64,000 nt of DNA from JAJKIV01 sp036274195. Its GTDB lineage: Bacteria > Gemmatimonadota > Gemmatimonadetes > Gemmatimonadales > Gemmatimonadaceae. A model generated the notes under the pieces. The model made no database searches, was not told the origin of the DNA, and saw nothing but the letters and a program-made list of their open reading frames with translations. Positions 9,485 to 18,458 of the stretch are shown here, piece after piece (within the stretch, counting starts at the first letter, position 1; every line of letters begins with the position of its first letter). A program made the position numbers and the translations under genes. The stretch is taken from assembly GCA_036274195.1 (NCBI GenBank), contig DASUGD010000271.1:1-64000 (forward strand), read 5' to 3'.

Positions 9485-10132
9485 ATGCATACAGTGAACA
9501 TTTCTCCGCTGCGCGAACGGCCCGACATTCCCACCTTTCGACGCTTGACCCGGTCGCTCGCGGTCCTCGATGCCATTCTGGCGCCGACGTGGGAGGATCG
9601 GTACTACTCGTTCGACGCACACTGGGCGCCGGGCGAGCTCATGGCGTCGATGCGCAACGGCCAGGGCGACCACTGGTTTGCGGTGATCAGCGAACGTGGG
9701 ATCATCCTGTTTGGCCTCGATCACGAGTCGCCGATGTATCGTCCCGACGATCCCTGGCCGGGCGTACTGGATGGCATTCCCCCGGAGCTCGCGGCGTTCC
9801 GGGACGAACCGGCCTTCGATACGCGCAACACGACGTTCTGCCTCTGGCGTCGAGCCGGAGCGTCGGCCTGGGAGCGCGGACCGGTGCGATTCCCGCCGGG
9901 CGATGACCCCGACGGAGCGGCGCACCTGCTCCGCCATCTCGATGGACACCCGGAGACCTACGTAACGTTCGCGGCCGAGTACTACGAGGTCACCGTTCCG
10001 CTCGACGCGGTCGCTGCGATCTATCGCCATGAACGGGCCACCGACGCATTGGTGGCGCGGCTCAACCCCACGCGCGACCTGCACGACCTCGCGTCCGATC
10101 TCGCCGAGATCGGGTATCCGGAATCGCGCTGA
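9485..10132 (+). CDS. Hypothetical protein in PadR/ADOP locus
   Basis: A 215-residue, acidic, soluble protein with no signal peptide or membrane helix. I do not recognise a family. The sequence is rich in Trp and acidic residues (WEDRYYSFDAHWAPGELMASM, GDHWFAVISERGIILFGLDHES) and ends with an EIGYPESR helix, giving the impression of an intact conserved protein. The ATG at 9485 lies seven bases past the operator, so its promoter is probably directly controlled by PadR binding. It is followed by the second operator copy and padR. Confidence 0.6.
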   Translation: MHTVNISPLRERPDIPTFRRLTRSLAVLDAILAPTWEDRYYSFDAHWAPGELMASMRNGQGDHWFAVISERGIILFGLDHESPMYRPDDPWPGVLDGIPPELAAFRDEPAFDTRNTTFCLWRRAGASAWERGPVRFPPGDDPDGAAHLLRHLDGHPETYVTFAAEYYEVTVPLDAVAAIYRHERATDALVARLNPTRDLHDLASDLAEIGYPESR

Positions 10133-10145
10133 CAGCACTGGCGTA

Positions 10146-10164
10146 TATAGCCAGTGTGGATATA
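10146..10164. promoter_or_regulatory. PadR-type operator candidate, copy 2
   Basis: TATAgCCAgtgTGGaTATA, the same 19-bp palindrome as at 9460-9478, sits 47 bp before the padR ATG at 10212. This placement fits autoregulation. Confidence 0.65.
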
Positions 10165-10211
10165 TTACCGAAACACTCAGTCGGCCTGAAACCCTTCGGC
10201 GGCAAGCGGAC

Positions 10212-10568
10212 ATGACCAGCGACTCGGTGCCAGAACAGCTTCTCCCGCTTCCTCCGGCCACGCTGCACATCCTGCTGGCGCTGGCGGAAACGGACCGCCA
10301 CGGCTATGCGGTCATGCAGGACGTCGAGGCGCGCACCGACGGCGAGCTGCGGCTCAGCGCGGGCACGCTCTACCGCGCGATGGCCCGCATGGTCGAGCAG
10401 GGGCTCATCGTCGAGGTGGAGAAGCGCCGGACGCGGGCCGACGACGAGCGCCGGCGATACTACCGGATCACGAGCTTCGGGCTCGCGGTCGCGCGGGCCG
10501 AGATGCGCCGGCTGCTGCAGCTCGTCCGCCACGGCCAGGCGCGTGGACTCACTCCGCGAGCGGTGTAA
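10212..10568 (+). CDS. PadR-family transcriptional regulator
   Basis: A 118-residue winged-helix regulator. PadR hallmarks are visible: TLHILLALAETDRHGYAVMQ (first helix and HGYA), LSAGTLYRAMARMVEQGLI (recognition helix) and a RRYYRITSFGLAVA wing. PadR proteins usually repress and are released by a ligand. The neighbouring ADOP permease and the paired palindromes make this gene the likely local regulator, probably autoregulated. It converges with the glycogen phosphorylase gene after a 30-bp gap. Confidence 0.9.
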   Translation: MTSDSVPEQLLPLPPATLHILLALAETDRHGYAVMQDVEARTDGELRLSAGTLYRAMARMVEQGLIVEVEKRRTRADDERRRYYRITSFGLAVARAEMRRLLQLVRHGQARGLTPRAV

Positions 10569-10598
10569 CGGTTCGAGTCGCTCGGTGCGTTCCGGAGC

Positions 10599-13121
10599 TC
10601 AACGGTACCAGAGTATCTGCCAGGCCTCGATCGGGACGCGTGCGTTCGGATGCCGAGGGACCACGCGCGGCGTGTAGTCCGACGTGGGTCGGGCGCCGTC
10701 GATCGCCGCCTCGTAGCGGCCGCCGTTGACCGCCCCAGGCAGCTCGCTGACCCGCTTCATCGTTAGGCGCTCCGGCCCCGTCGAGTCCACAGGGTCCGCA
10801 TACAGCTCGACCGCGACGTCCCCCGGATCGAGCGCCCCGAGGTAGACGGGGACGGCCATGGTGCGGTGACCCCCGGCCTCCGAGACCTCGAGCGCCCCGA
10901 AATGGATGGCGTGCCAGTCACGCGTCACCCGCGCATGCCATGCGACGAGCTCCTTCCCGAGTCGCCCGTTGTCACACGTGCGCTGGCGCAAGAGGCTCGC
11001 ACCCGGGAGATAGGCGTGCGTGACGTACTCCCGTACCATCCGGTTAGCGCTGAAGCGCGGCGCCAGCTCCGCCATGCTCGCGCGCACGCGCTCGAGCCAA
11101 TGTGCCGGGACGCCTGTCGCGTCGCGCGTGTAGAACTCCGGGATGATCTCCTCCTCGAGCAGCTCGTAGAGTCGCGACGCGTCGGCGGCGTCCTCCGGCG
11201 GTCGAGCCGAGTCGTCGTCGCCGCCAATCTGCCAGCCGACGCGCGGGTCGTAGGCCTCGGCCCACCAACCGTCCAGGGTCGACGCGTTCAGTCCGCCGTT
11301 CGCCAGCACCTTCATGCCGCTCGTGCCGCACGCCTCCCACGGCCGGCGCGGCGTGTTCAGCCACAGATCGACGCCGCGCACCATCTCCTCGGCCAGCGTG
11401 ATGTCGTAATCCTCCAGGAACACGACGTGGTCGCGCACGGCCGGACGGGCGGCGAAACCGATCCACGCGGTGATGAGCGCCCTCCCGGCAGCGTCGTCGG
11501 GATGCGCCTTGCCGGCGACCACGATCTGCGCGGGCCGGTCCCGTCGAGTGAGCAGCCGTTCGAGTCGGTCGGGATCCTCGAGCAGCAGCGCCGGCCGCTT
11601 GTAGCTCGCGAAGCGGCGGGCGAAGCCTAACGTCAACGTATTCGCGTCGAACACGTGGGCCGCGCGCGCCACCAAGCTCGCGTCCGCCCCACGGAAGCCG
11701 AGCTGGCGGGCGAGCCGAGTGCGCACCACGTGCACGAGTCGTTCGCGATCCTTCCCCTTCGTCTCCCAGAGGCGCTGGTTCGTAACGCAACGCACGGACT
11801 CGCCCACATCCTCCAGCGCGCCTCGCCATCGCTCCTTCCCACAAGCCCCCTCCCACAGCGCGTCGACGTTCGGCGAGTCCCATGACGGGACGTGGATCCC
11901 GTTCGTGACGTGGCCCACCGGCACTTCGGGGACGGGCCACCGGGGAAACAGGCCACCGAACAATCGGCGGCTCACCTGGCCGTGCAGGCGGCTCACGCCG
12001 TTGACGGAGGCGCTGCCACGAATCGCGAGGTATGCGGGGCGGAACGGCTCGGTCTCGTCCGCCGGATTCGCCCGGCCTAACGTGAGCAGGTCGGCCACGT
12101 CGATACCGAGCGCGGCAACGTACTCCCGAATGAAGGGCCGGAACGACGCGACCGTCGCGACGTCGAACCGGTCGAACGCGTCGTCGACGGGCGTGTGCGT
12201 CGTGAACACGTTGCCGGCGCGCGTCACCCAGAGCGCTTCCTGAAACGACAGTCCCGTTTGGCGCATGTACTCGCGGGCGCGTTCCAGGATCGCGAACGCC
12301 GCGTGTCCCTCGTTGAGGTGGCAGATGTCCACCTCGTGGCCGAGCGCGACGAGCGCACGCCAGCCGGCGATCCCGAGCACGACCTGTTGCAGGAACCTGA
12401 CGAGGGTCGATCCCTGATAGAGCTTCCCCGTGATGCCGCGATCGACCGGGCTGTTGAGGGGATCGTTCGTATCGAGGAGGTAGAGCGTCACGCGTCCAAC
12501 TCGCGCCTGCCACACGCGCACCCGGAGCGTGCGCCCCGGAAACGCGAGGGGCACGCGGAGCCATTCGCCGCCGGCCGTGAGGACGGGCTCGATCGGCAGC
12601 GTCGTAGGGTCGTTGAACGGGAAGACCTCCTGCTGTCGTCCCGTTTCGTCGATCATCTGACGAAAGAACCCTTCCTGGTAGAGCAGCCCCACGCCGACGA
12701 CGGGGATGCCGAGGTCGCTCGATGCCTTGAGAAAGTCGCCGGCGAGGACACCGAGACCACCGGCATAGAGCGGCAGCGCCTCGGCGAGCCCGAACTCCAT
12801 GCAGAAGTAGGCGACGCGGCGGAGTGGCCGGTCGGGATGAGCGTCGCCGAACCAACCGGGCTCACGGAGATAGCGCTGGCGTGCGTCGTCGAGCCGGCCG
12901 AGTTCATCGAGGAACTTCGCGTCCGTGGCCAGCTGCTCGAGGCGATCATGCCCGACGTTCTGAAGGATGGACCACGGGTTTTCAGATCGCTCCCAGATGA
13001 CAGGATCGACAGTACGCCAGAGGCTATCGGCCGTGTGACTCCATGTCCATCGCAAGTCACCGGCGAGGTCGCGCAGCCGCGTGAGCGCGGCCGGCAGCGG
13101 GCGATCGAACGCGGCGCTCAT
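10599..13121 (-). CDS. glgP: Alpha-glucan (glycogen) phosphorylase
   Basis: An 840-residue alpha-glucan phosphorylase with the N-terminal DUF3417 domain (about residues 1-110, LRDLAGDLRWTWSH). It releases glucose-1-phosphate from glycogen/maltodextrin in the cytoplasm. The phosphorylase core shows YFCMEFGLAEALPLYAGGLG, CHLNEGHAAFAILE and TNGIHVPSW. The PLP-lysine region reads EACGTSGMKVLANGG. I chose the ATG at 13121, where homology to the family begins; upstream in-frame residues overlap the lipoprotein gene. Carbon-store mobilisation fits the stress/energy island that follows. Confidence 0.92.
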   Translation of the reverse strand: MSAAFDRPLPAALTRLRDLAGDLRWTWSHTADSLWRTVDPVIWERSENPWSILQNVGHDRLEQLATDAKFLDELGRLDDARQRYLREPGWFGDAHPDRPLRRVAYFCMEFGLAEALPLYAGGLGVLAGDFLKASSDLGIPVVGVGLLYQEGFFRQMIDETGRQQEVFPFNDPTTLPIEPVLTAGGEWLRVPLAFPGRTLRVRVWQARVGRVTLYLLDTNDPLNSPVDRGITGKLYQGSTLVRFLQQVVLGIAGWRALVALGHEVDICHLNEGHAAFAILERAREYMRQTGLSFQEALWVTRAGNVFTTHTPVDDAFDRFDVATVASFRPFIREYVAALGIDVADLLTLGRANPADETEPFRPAYLAIRGSASVNGVSRLHGQVSRRLFGGLFPRWPVPEVPVGHVTNGIHVPSWDSPNVDALWEGACGKERWRGALEDVGESVRCVTNQRLWETKGKDRERLVHVVRTRLARQLGFRGADASLVARAAHVFDANTLTLGFARRFASYKRPALLLEDPDRLERLLTRRDRPAQIVVAGKAHPDDAAGRALITAWIGFAARPAVRDHVVFLEDYDITLAEEMVRGVDLWLNTPRRPWEACGTSGMKVLANGGLNASTLDGWWAEAYDPRVGWQIGGDDDSARPPEDAADASRLYELLEEEIIPEFYTRDATGVPAHWLERVRASMAELAPRFSANRMVREYVTHAYLPGASLLRQRTCDNGRLGKELVAWHARVTRDWHAIHFGALEVSEAGGHRTMAVPVYLGALDPGDVAVELYADPVDSTGPERLTMKRVSELPGAVNGGRYEAAIDGARPTSDYTPRVVPRHPNARVPIEAWQILWYR

Positions 13122-13174
13122 TTCCCGATCTGGTTCAACCACTCCTGGGGTAGATGGGTCAGCGCTGCACGATG

Positions 13175-13681
13175 TTATGGCGTGTAGCGCTTCACGCGCC
13201 ATCGCCCGTCGGTCGGCATGTGCGAGATTCCGCTGCCTTCCGTGTGGAACGTGCCCTCTATGATGTCGTCGGTGATCGTCCCGCGAAACGTGGTGCTGAG
13301 CGTGCAGCCGCACGTGGGGTCGCGGTAGGGATTCAGAACGCCGGTTACCTCGTTCTCGCTCACGAACACGAACCGGATCGCAATGGCCTCGTCGGTGGTC
13401 CGCAACGCGTCCCACGACGCCGGCGGCACGTTGGCGGTCGACGGGTCGCCGTCCGGGCGAGACTGCATGATCACGTCGCCCACGGCCGTGTCCGCGCCAG
13501 CCTGCAGGTGAAAGGCGATGAGTCCTCGCCGCCCCGACCCGACACTGCTGTACTCGCCCTGCCAGTCCCCGACGAGGCGCGAGACCGCCGGCGGAGGACC
13601 ACTCACCGGCGTCTTCATGATCACCGGCGCACAGGCCGCACCAAGCATCGCGGCCGCGAATGCGATTCGGAACGGAAACAT
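13175..13681 (-). CDS. Small secreted lipoprotein
   Basis: A 168-residue protein with an N-terminal hydrophobic stretch and a lipobox-like AACAP (Cys near residue 17), so probably a lipoprotein. The mature part (LVGDWQGEYSSV, VTGVLNPYRDPTCGCTLSTTF, IIEGTFHTEGSGI) looks like a lipocalin-like small beta-barrel of the kind annotated as hypothetical in these phyla. It lies 53 bp upstream of glgP on the same strand and may be co-transcribed. It is divergent from ppsA across a 229-bp gap. Confidence 0.7.
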   Translation of the reverse strand: MFPFRIAFAAAMLGAACAPVIMKTPVSGPPPAVSRLVGDWQGEYSSVGSGRRGLIAFHLQAGADTAVGDVIMQSRPDGDPSTANVPPASWDALRTTDEAIAIRFVFVSENEVTGVLNPYRDPTCGCTLSTTFRGTITDDIIEGTFHTEGSGISHMPTDGRWRVKRYTP

Positions 13682-13910
13682 GACCGTCGCTCCGTCGAAG
13701 GGTCGTCAGTCCGGATGGCTCCGGGACACTTGGAATGTGCCGTGCACGGACGCCAGGCGCCGTCGGCGGTCGCCGGGAATGCTGTCCGGTGTTTCCCCAC
13801 ATCGGATTCGCGATCGGCCGACGGACAGGGCGCGCCGATGGCACCACGTTTCAAGAGCGATGGCGGCTCCGCACGTGACACGGCGCCGCCAGGATCAGGG
13901 AGACATTGCC

Positions 13911-16325
13911 ATGAGTGCCGACGTCCTCGCCCCCACCGCGCCGCCCGCGAGTCGCGCCGCGCAGGAACCCGCACTGCCGGACACGTCCACACGCCTAACG
14001 GGCACGCGTCAGGCTACGCGCTACGTCCGGTGGTTCGAGCACATAACGAAAGCCGATGTCGCCCTCGTCGGTGGCAAAGGCGCGAACCTGGGCGAGCTGA
14101 CGCGCGCGGGCTTTCCCGTGCCGCCGGGGTTCGTCGTCACGGTCGACGCATACCGGCACTTCGCCGAGGCCACTGGCGTCGGCAACCGAATTCGCGAGCA
14201 GCTGTCCACGCTCGACGTCGACGATCCCGACGCGCTCCGGCGCACGTCGAATGCGATCCAGGCGTTGGTGCGCGACGCGGCGATGCCTGACGACATTCGC
14301 TCGGATGTCCTCGCGGCGTACGCTTCCCTCGCGCCCGGCGCGGGCCAGCCCGATGAGATCGTCGCCGTTCGCTCCTCCGGGACGGTGGAGGACACGGCCC
14401 AGTTCTCGTTCGCCGGGATGTTCCAGAGCATCCTCAACGTGCAAGGCGCCGACGCGGTGATTCGCGCGGTGAAGGACTGCTGGGCGTCGGGGTTCACCGC
14501 GCGGCTTCTCTTCTACCAGGCGAAGCAGGGGCTCGCGGCCGAGCTGCTCATCGCGGCCGTCGTACAGAAGATGATCGCGTCCGAGCGGGCGGGTGTCGTG
14601 TTTACCGTCAACCCCGCCAGCAACGACGCGAATCGGCTGGTCATCGAGGGCGCGTGGGGCCTGGGCGAGGTCGTCGTGCTCGGTCAGGTCACCCCCGAGC
14701 ACATCGAGGTCGACAAGCGAACGCTCGCCATCGTCGCTCGCACCGCCGCGCGCCAGGAGTTCATGCTCACGCGCGACAGGTCCACGGGCCAGACGGTGCG
14801 GGTTCCCCTCGCGCCGCACGACGCCGAAGCACCGGTCCTCAGCGACGACGAGATCCGGGAGATCGCGACGCTCGCGCGACGCGACGAGGAGCACTACGGC
14901 GTGCCGCAGGACGCGGAGTGGGCGATCGCGGATGGGAAGGTGTACCTCGTGCAGACTCGGCCGATCACGACGATCGCCGAGCGCACCAAGGCGCCGACCG
15001 AGCCGGGACGCGTGCTGCTGCATGGGCTGGGCGTCGGGCCCGGCGCCGTTTCAGGTCGTGTGCGCGTGCTGGCGTCTCCCGATGACTCAGGGGCGCTCGA
15101 GGCCGGAGAGATTCTCGTCGCCGCGATGACGTCGCCCGACTGGGTGCCGCTCATGCGACGCGCTGCCGCGGTCGTCACCGACGCGGGCGGCATGACCTCG
15201 CACGCCGCGATCGTGTCACGCGAGCTGGGCATCCCCTGCGTCGTGGGCACGCGCCTGGCCACGAAGGTGCTGCACACGGGGATGGTCGTGACGGTCAACG
15301 CGCGGGCGGGCACGATCGTCGAAGGCGTATCGAAGGACGCTCTGGCGGCCGCGGTGCCTAACGTTCAGGCGTCCGTCGGAGCACCGGGCGTCGCCAGCGC
15401 TCCACTCGTCACGGCGACCCGCATCTACGTCAACCTCGGCGAGCCGGACCTGGCGGAATCCGTCGCGGCGCGCGACGTGGACGGCGTCGGGCTCCTCCGC
15501 GCCGAGTTCATGCTGTTGGCCGCGCTCGGCAAGACGCATCCCCGCGTGCTCGTGCGCGATGGCCGAGGCGAGGAGCTCGTCGGGCGCATGACGGATGCGC
15601 TCACGCGCTTCGCCGCGGCGTTCGCCCCCCGGCCGGTGATCTATCGCGCGACGGACTTCCGGTCGAACGAGTTCCGCGGGCTGACGGGCGGCGAGGAACT
15701 CGAGCCGCACGAGGAGAACCCGATGATCGGCTATCGTGGCTGCTATCGCTACACGCGCGAGCCCGACCTCTTCGCGCTGGAGCTCGAGGCGGTCAAGCGC
15801 GTCCGCGCAAGCCACTCGAATCTCCACCTCATGATCCCGTTCGTCCGCACCGGGTCCGAGTTTCGCGCCTGCAAGCGACTGATCGACCAGAGCGGCTTGA
15901 CCGACGACCGGACGTTCCAGCTGTGGGTCATGGTCGAGGTGCCGTCCGTCGTGACCTGGCTCGAGGAGTACGTGCGACTCGGGGCTACCGGCGTGTCCAT
16001 CGGCTCGAACGACCTGACGCAGCTGATCCTCGGCTGCGATCGGGACAGCGAGCTGCTCGCTCCGCTCTATGACGAGCGCGACCGCGCCGTCACCGACGCG
16101 ATCGAGCGCATTGTCGCGGAGTGCAAGCGACTCGGCATCACCTGCTCGATCTGCGGTCAGGCCCCGTCGGTTCACGCCGAGTATGCGGAGCTGCTCGTTC
16201 GGATGGGGATCGACTCGATCTCGGTAAATCCTGACGCTATCGAAGCAACGCGGCGCAACGTGGCCGCGGCGGAGCGTCGCGTGTTGCTCGAGGCGGCACG
16301 TCGCCACACCACGACTGTACAGTGA
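13911..16325 (+). CDS. ppsA: Phosphoenolpyruvate synthase (pyruvate, water dikinase)
   Basis: An 804-residue cytoplasmic enzyme making PEP from pyruvate and ATP. Domain order is standard: ATP-grasp domain (from about residue 55, VALVGGKGANLGELTRAGFP), swivelling phosphohistidine domain (GGMTSHAAIVSRELGIPCVV, catalytic His), and PEP-binding TIM barrel (GVSIGSNDLTQLILGCDRDS and CSICGQAPS with the active-site Cys). I chose the ATG at 13911 because the family begins here; the upstream in-frame stretch overlaps the divergent promoter. It heads an apparent operon with the Usp gene 8 bp downstream. Confidence 0.95.
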   Translation: MSADVLAPTAPPASRAAQEPALPDTSTRLTGTRQATRYVRWFEHITKADVALVGGKGANLGELTRAGFPVPPGFVVTVDAYRHFAEATGVGNRIREQLSTLDVDDPDALRRTSNAIQALVRDAAMPDDIRSDVLAAYASLAPGAGQPDEIVAVRSSGTVEDTAQFSFAGMFQSILNVQGADAVIRAVKDCWASGFTARLLFYQAKQGLAAELLIAAVVQKMIASERAGVVFTVNPASNDANRLVIEGAWGLGEVVVLGQVTPEHIEVDKRTLAIVARTAARQEFMLTRDRSTGQTVRVPLAPHDAEAPVLSDDEIREIATLARRDEEHYGVPQDAEWAIADGKVYLVQTRPITTIAERTKAPTEPGRVLLHGLGVGPGAVSGRVRVLASPDDSGALEAGEILVAAMTSPDWVPLMRRAAAVVTDAGGMTSHAAIVSRELGIPCVVGTRLATKVLHTGMVVTVNARAGTIVEGVSKDALAAAVPNVQASVGAPGVASAPLVTATRIYVNLGEPDLAESVAARDVDGVGLLRAEFMLLAALGKTHPRVLVRDGRGEELVGRMTDALTRFAAAFAPRPVIYRATDFRSNEFRGLTGGEELEPHEENPMIGYRGCYRYTREPDLFALELEAVKRVRASHSNLHLMIPFVRTGSEFRACKRLIDQSGLTDDRTFQLWVMVEVPSVVTWLEEYVRLGATGVSIGSNDLTQLILGCDRDSELLAPLYDERDRAVTDAIERIVAECKRLGITCSICGQAPSVHAEYAELLVRMGIDSISVNPDAIEATRRNVAAAERRVLLEAARRHTTTVQ

Positions 16326-16333
16326 GGCCCTCC

Positions 16334-17329
16334 ATGTCATCCGAATCATTGGGCGCCACGCTCACGAACCACCCCGACGTAGACGAGCCGCGGGAAGTGC
16401 CGATGCCGCCGGTTTCGCTGGGCGATCAACTGCGCTATTGCCCGATCGTCGTCGCGGTTTCCGGCGAGCCGGCTGGTGCGGGCCCGGTGCGCGCCGCCTC
16501 GGCCCTGCAGGCCCGGTACGGTTCACGTGTGTCCGCCATTCAGGTTCTGGACACGTCGGACCTACCGCTCCCTACGCCGTTGCCCGTCGCCTTCGCGCTC
16601 GCGCGGAACATCATCGGCGACGCGCCGTACGCCGAGGACGCCGCGGCGCGGCGGACACAGTTCAGCGACTGGCTCGGCCGGCCTAACGACTGGCCGGTTC
16701 ACATCTCGGTGGGCGCTCCCGCCTACGAGATCCTGCGCTATGCCGAGAGCCAGGGCGCGGCGCTCATCGTGATGGGACTGCGGCACCATGGTGTCGCCGA
16801 CCGCATCCTGCGCGATGAAACGACGCTCACGGTCGCGCGGCGTGCGCGCGGCGCGGTGCTGGGGGTGACTCCGACGCTGATCGGCCTGCCGCACCGCGCG
16901 ATCGTGGGCGTCGATTTCGGTCCGGCGAGCATTCGTGCCGCCCGCGCGGCGCTCGACGTCCTCGGCCATCGCCCAGGGGCGGAGGGGACGATGCTTCGCC
17001 TCGTGTACGTCGACCGCAGCGGCGTCGAGGGCCGGCGCGAGGACACCGCCGGTGAGGCGTTGATCAAGCATCTCGGCGTGGACGCGGCGTTCGAGCAGCT
17101 CACGCGCGAGCTCGCGGCGCCACCGGGTGTACACGTCGACCGCGTCACTCGCCATGGCGTGCCGGCGGCGGAGCTGCTCGCGTGCGCCGACGAGAGCCGC
17201 GCGGACCTCATCGCGATCGGGAGCCTGCGGCACGAGCGGATCGAGCGGTGGATTCTCGGCAGCGTCACGACGGAGGTCGTTCGCGATGGGCGGTGTTCGG
17301 TCTTGATCATACCGCCGACGCATACCTGA
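16334..17329 (+). CDS. Tandem universal stress protein (UspA x2)
   Basis: A 331-residue protein with two UspA domains. The first begins near residue 35 (CPIVVAVSGEPAGAG) and has a loop VIMGLRHHG; the second begins near residue 180 (AIVGVDFGPASIRAARAAL) and ends with DLIAIGSLRHERIERWILGS before the C-terminal VLIIPP strand. The ATP-binding G-2x-G-9x-G(S/T) motif is only partly kept. The ATG is 8 bp after ppsA, preceded by GAGG, so translation with ppsA is likely; a GTG overlapping the ppsA stop is an alternative start. Confidence 0.88.
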   Translation: MSSESLGATLTNHPDVDEPREVPMPPVSLGDQLRYCPIVVAVSGEPAGAGPVRAASALQARYGSRVSAIQVLDTSDLPLPTPLPVAFALARNIIGDAPYAEDAAARRTQFSDWLGRPNDWPVHISVGAPAYEILRYAESQGAALIVMGLRHHGVADRILRDETTLTVARRARGAVLGVTPTLIGLPHRAIVGVDFGPASIRAARAALDVLGHRPGAEGTMLRLVYVDRSGVEGRREDTAGEALIKHLGVDAAFEQLTRELAAPPGVHVDRVTRHGVPAAELLACADESRADLIAIGSLRHERIERWILGSVTTEVVRDGRCSVLIIPPTHT

Positions 17330-17357
17330 CCAAGGCGTTCTTCGCGGAGGTCCTGTG

Positions 17358-18083
17358 ATGTCTCCCGGCCTGTCGATGGTCGCGCTGGTCGCGCTGGCGT
17401 CGGCCATCGGCTGCAGCCTGACGCCCGCCGATGATCTGGCTGATCGTCGTGTCCCACAGGCCCCGCCAGCCTCGTCTTCCACCCCAGCGGTGGCAGCGGA
17501 ACCGAGCCCGCTCGCGGCGCGTCAGGAGGCACAGGAGTCGTTCGACAGCGCGCGTGTCGCGCTCGTCCGCGAGGACTACGGCGAATCGGCCAGACATCTC
17601 TCGGAGGCCGCTGCATTCATGCGCTCACACGCCGCCCACGCGGAAATCGGCGCCATTGCGGCGCTCCAGGGTTCGGCGAAGGAGCTGGAGATGCTGGCGG
17701 AGCGCCTCACGCGTGGCGAAACGCTGTCCGTACGGATGCTGGACCGTGTCGTGGCCAACGCGAACCGCGCCGAGGGCCAACATCATCTCACGCGCGCAGC
17801 CGTGGCGATCGCGGACTACGCCTACGGGGATGCGGGAGAGGAGCTCCTCATGGCCGTGGACCACCTGGAACGCTCGGCGCTGGATCTCCGGCGTCCTAAC
17901 GAGCCCGAGGCAGACCCTGCGCTCTCGGATGCGCGCCGGCTTGGCCGTAGCATGGTACTCGGAGGGGTTCCGTCCCGCGATGAGGCACGGCGCGTGATCA
18001 GACAGCTCGAGGGAGAGCTCCGTCGACTCTGCGCCATCATTGATATCGAAGCCAGGGCGTGCGCGGTGGAGGCAGCGCGATAG
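17358..18083 (+). CDS. Helical lipoprotein of unknown function
   Basis: A 241-residue protein with a lipoprotein signal (lipobox SAIGCS, Cys near residue 20), a Pro/Ala-rich linker and an almost wholly helical mature part (ARQEAQESFDSARVALV, EGQHHLTRAAVAIADYAY, DEARRVIRQLEGELRR). No family is recognised. GGAGG lies 8 bp before the ATG at 17358. It follows the ppsA-usp pair and precedes the response regulator, so it may belong to the same stress transcript. Confidence 0.65.
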   Translation: MSPGLSMVALVALASAIGCSLTPADDLADRRVPQAPPASSSTPAVAAEPSPLAARQEAQESFDSARVALVREDYGESARHLSEAAAFMRSHAAHAEIGAIAALQGSAKELEMLAERLTRGETLSVRMLDRVVANANRAEGQHHLTRAAVAIADYAYGDAGEELLMAVDHLERSALDLRRPNEPEADPALSDARRLGRSMVLGGVPSRDEARRVIRQLEGELRRLCAIIDIEARACAVEAAR

Positions 18084-18458
18084 CGAGGCGTACCACGCTC
18101 CCTCGGCCATCTCGGCCGCCCGCCGCGCTGGCGTCCAGTCCCTGGCCCGCCGCAGCAGGTCGAGCACATCGGCATCGGTCGTCTGAGCAAAGTTTCTCGT
18201 GCCACTGCCCCACGCTGTACAGCTCGGCGGGGAGGCAGGCGCACAGGAAGGCATCAGCTTCCCGGCGCATGGCAGCCGCCGCCTCGCGCGAGGCAACCGG
18301 AACGGCGACAACGATGAACGCGGGGTCATCGGTGTCGGATGTTTCGCGAGCGGCCGAGTGAACGCGGCCCGGTGAGATGAGGGGAAATCCCTGACAGCCC
18401 GTAGGCCGAACCCCGCTGGTTCGCGGATCGTCGCGGCCTAACGTGAGGACGCGCCAAC
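18084..18458 (-). other. 375-bp gap, possible decayed minus-strand gene
   Basis: No intact gene is supported. On the minus strand two frames give protein-like text that could join: one reads AFIVVAVPVASREAAAAMRR to LPAELYSVGQWHEKL, and the adjoining frame, after a shift near 18190, reads AQTTDADVLDLLRRARDW and AAEMAEGAWYASLSR. This may be a small frameshifted gene or chance. A GCCTAACG word lies at 18436-18443, just before the response-regulator start. Confidence 0.3.

Noticed and set aside
11044..12855. 603-residue open frame overlapping glycogen phosphorylase
   Set aside because: Shifted-frame reading of glgP, Arg/Pro/Gly-rich, without recognisable domains.
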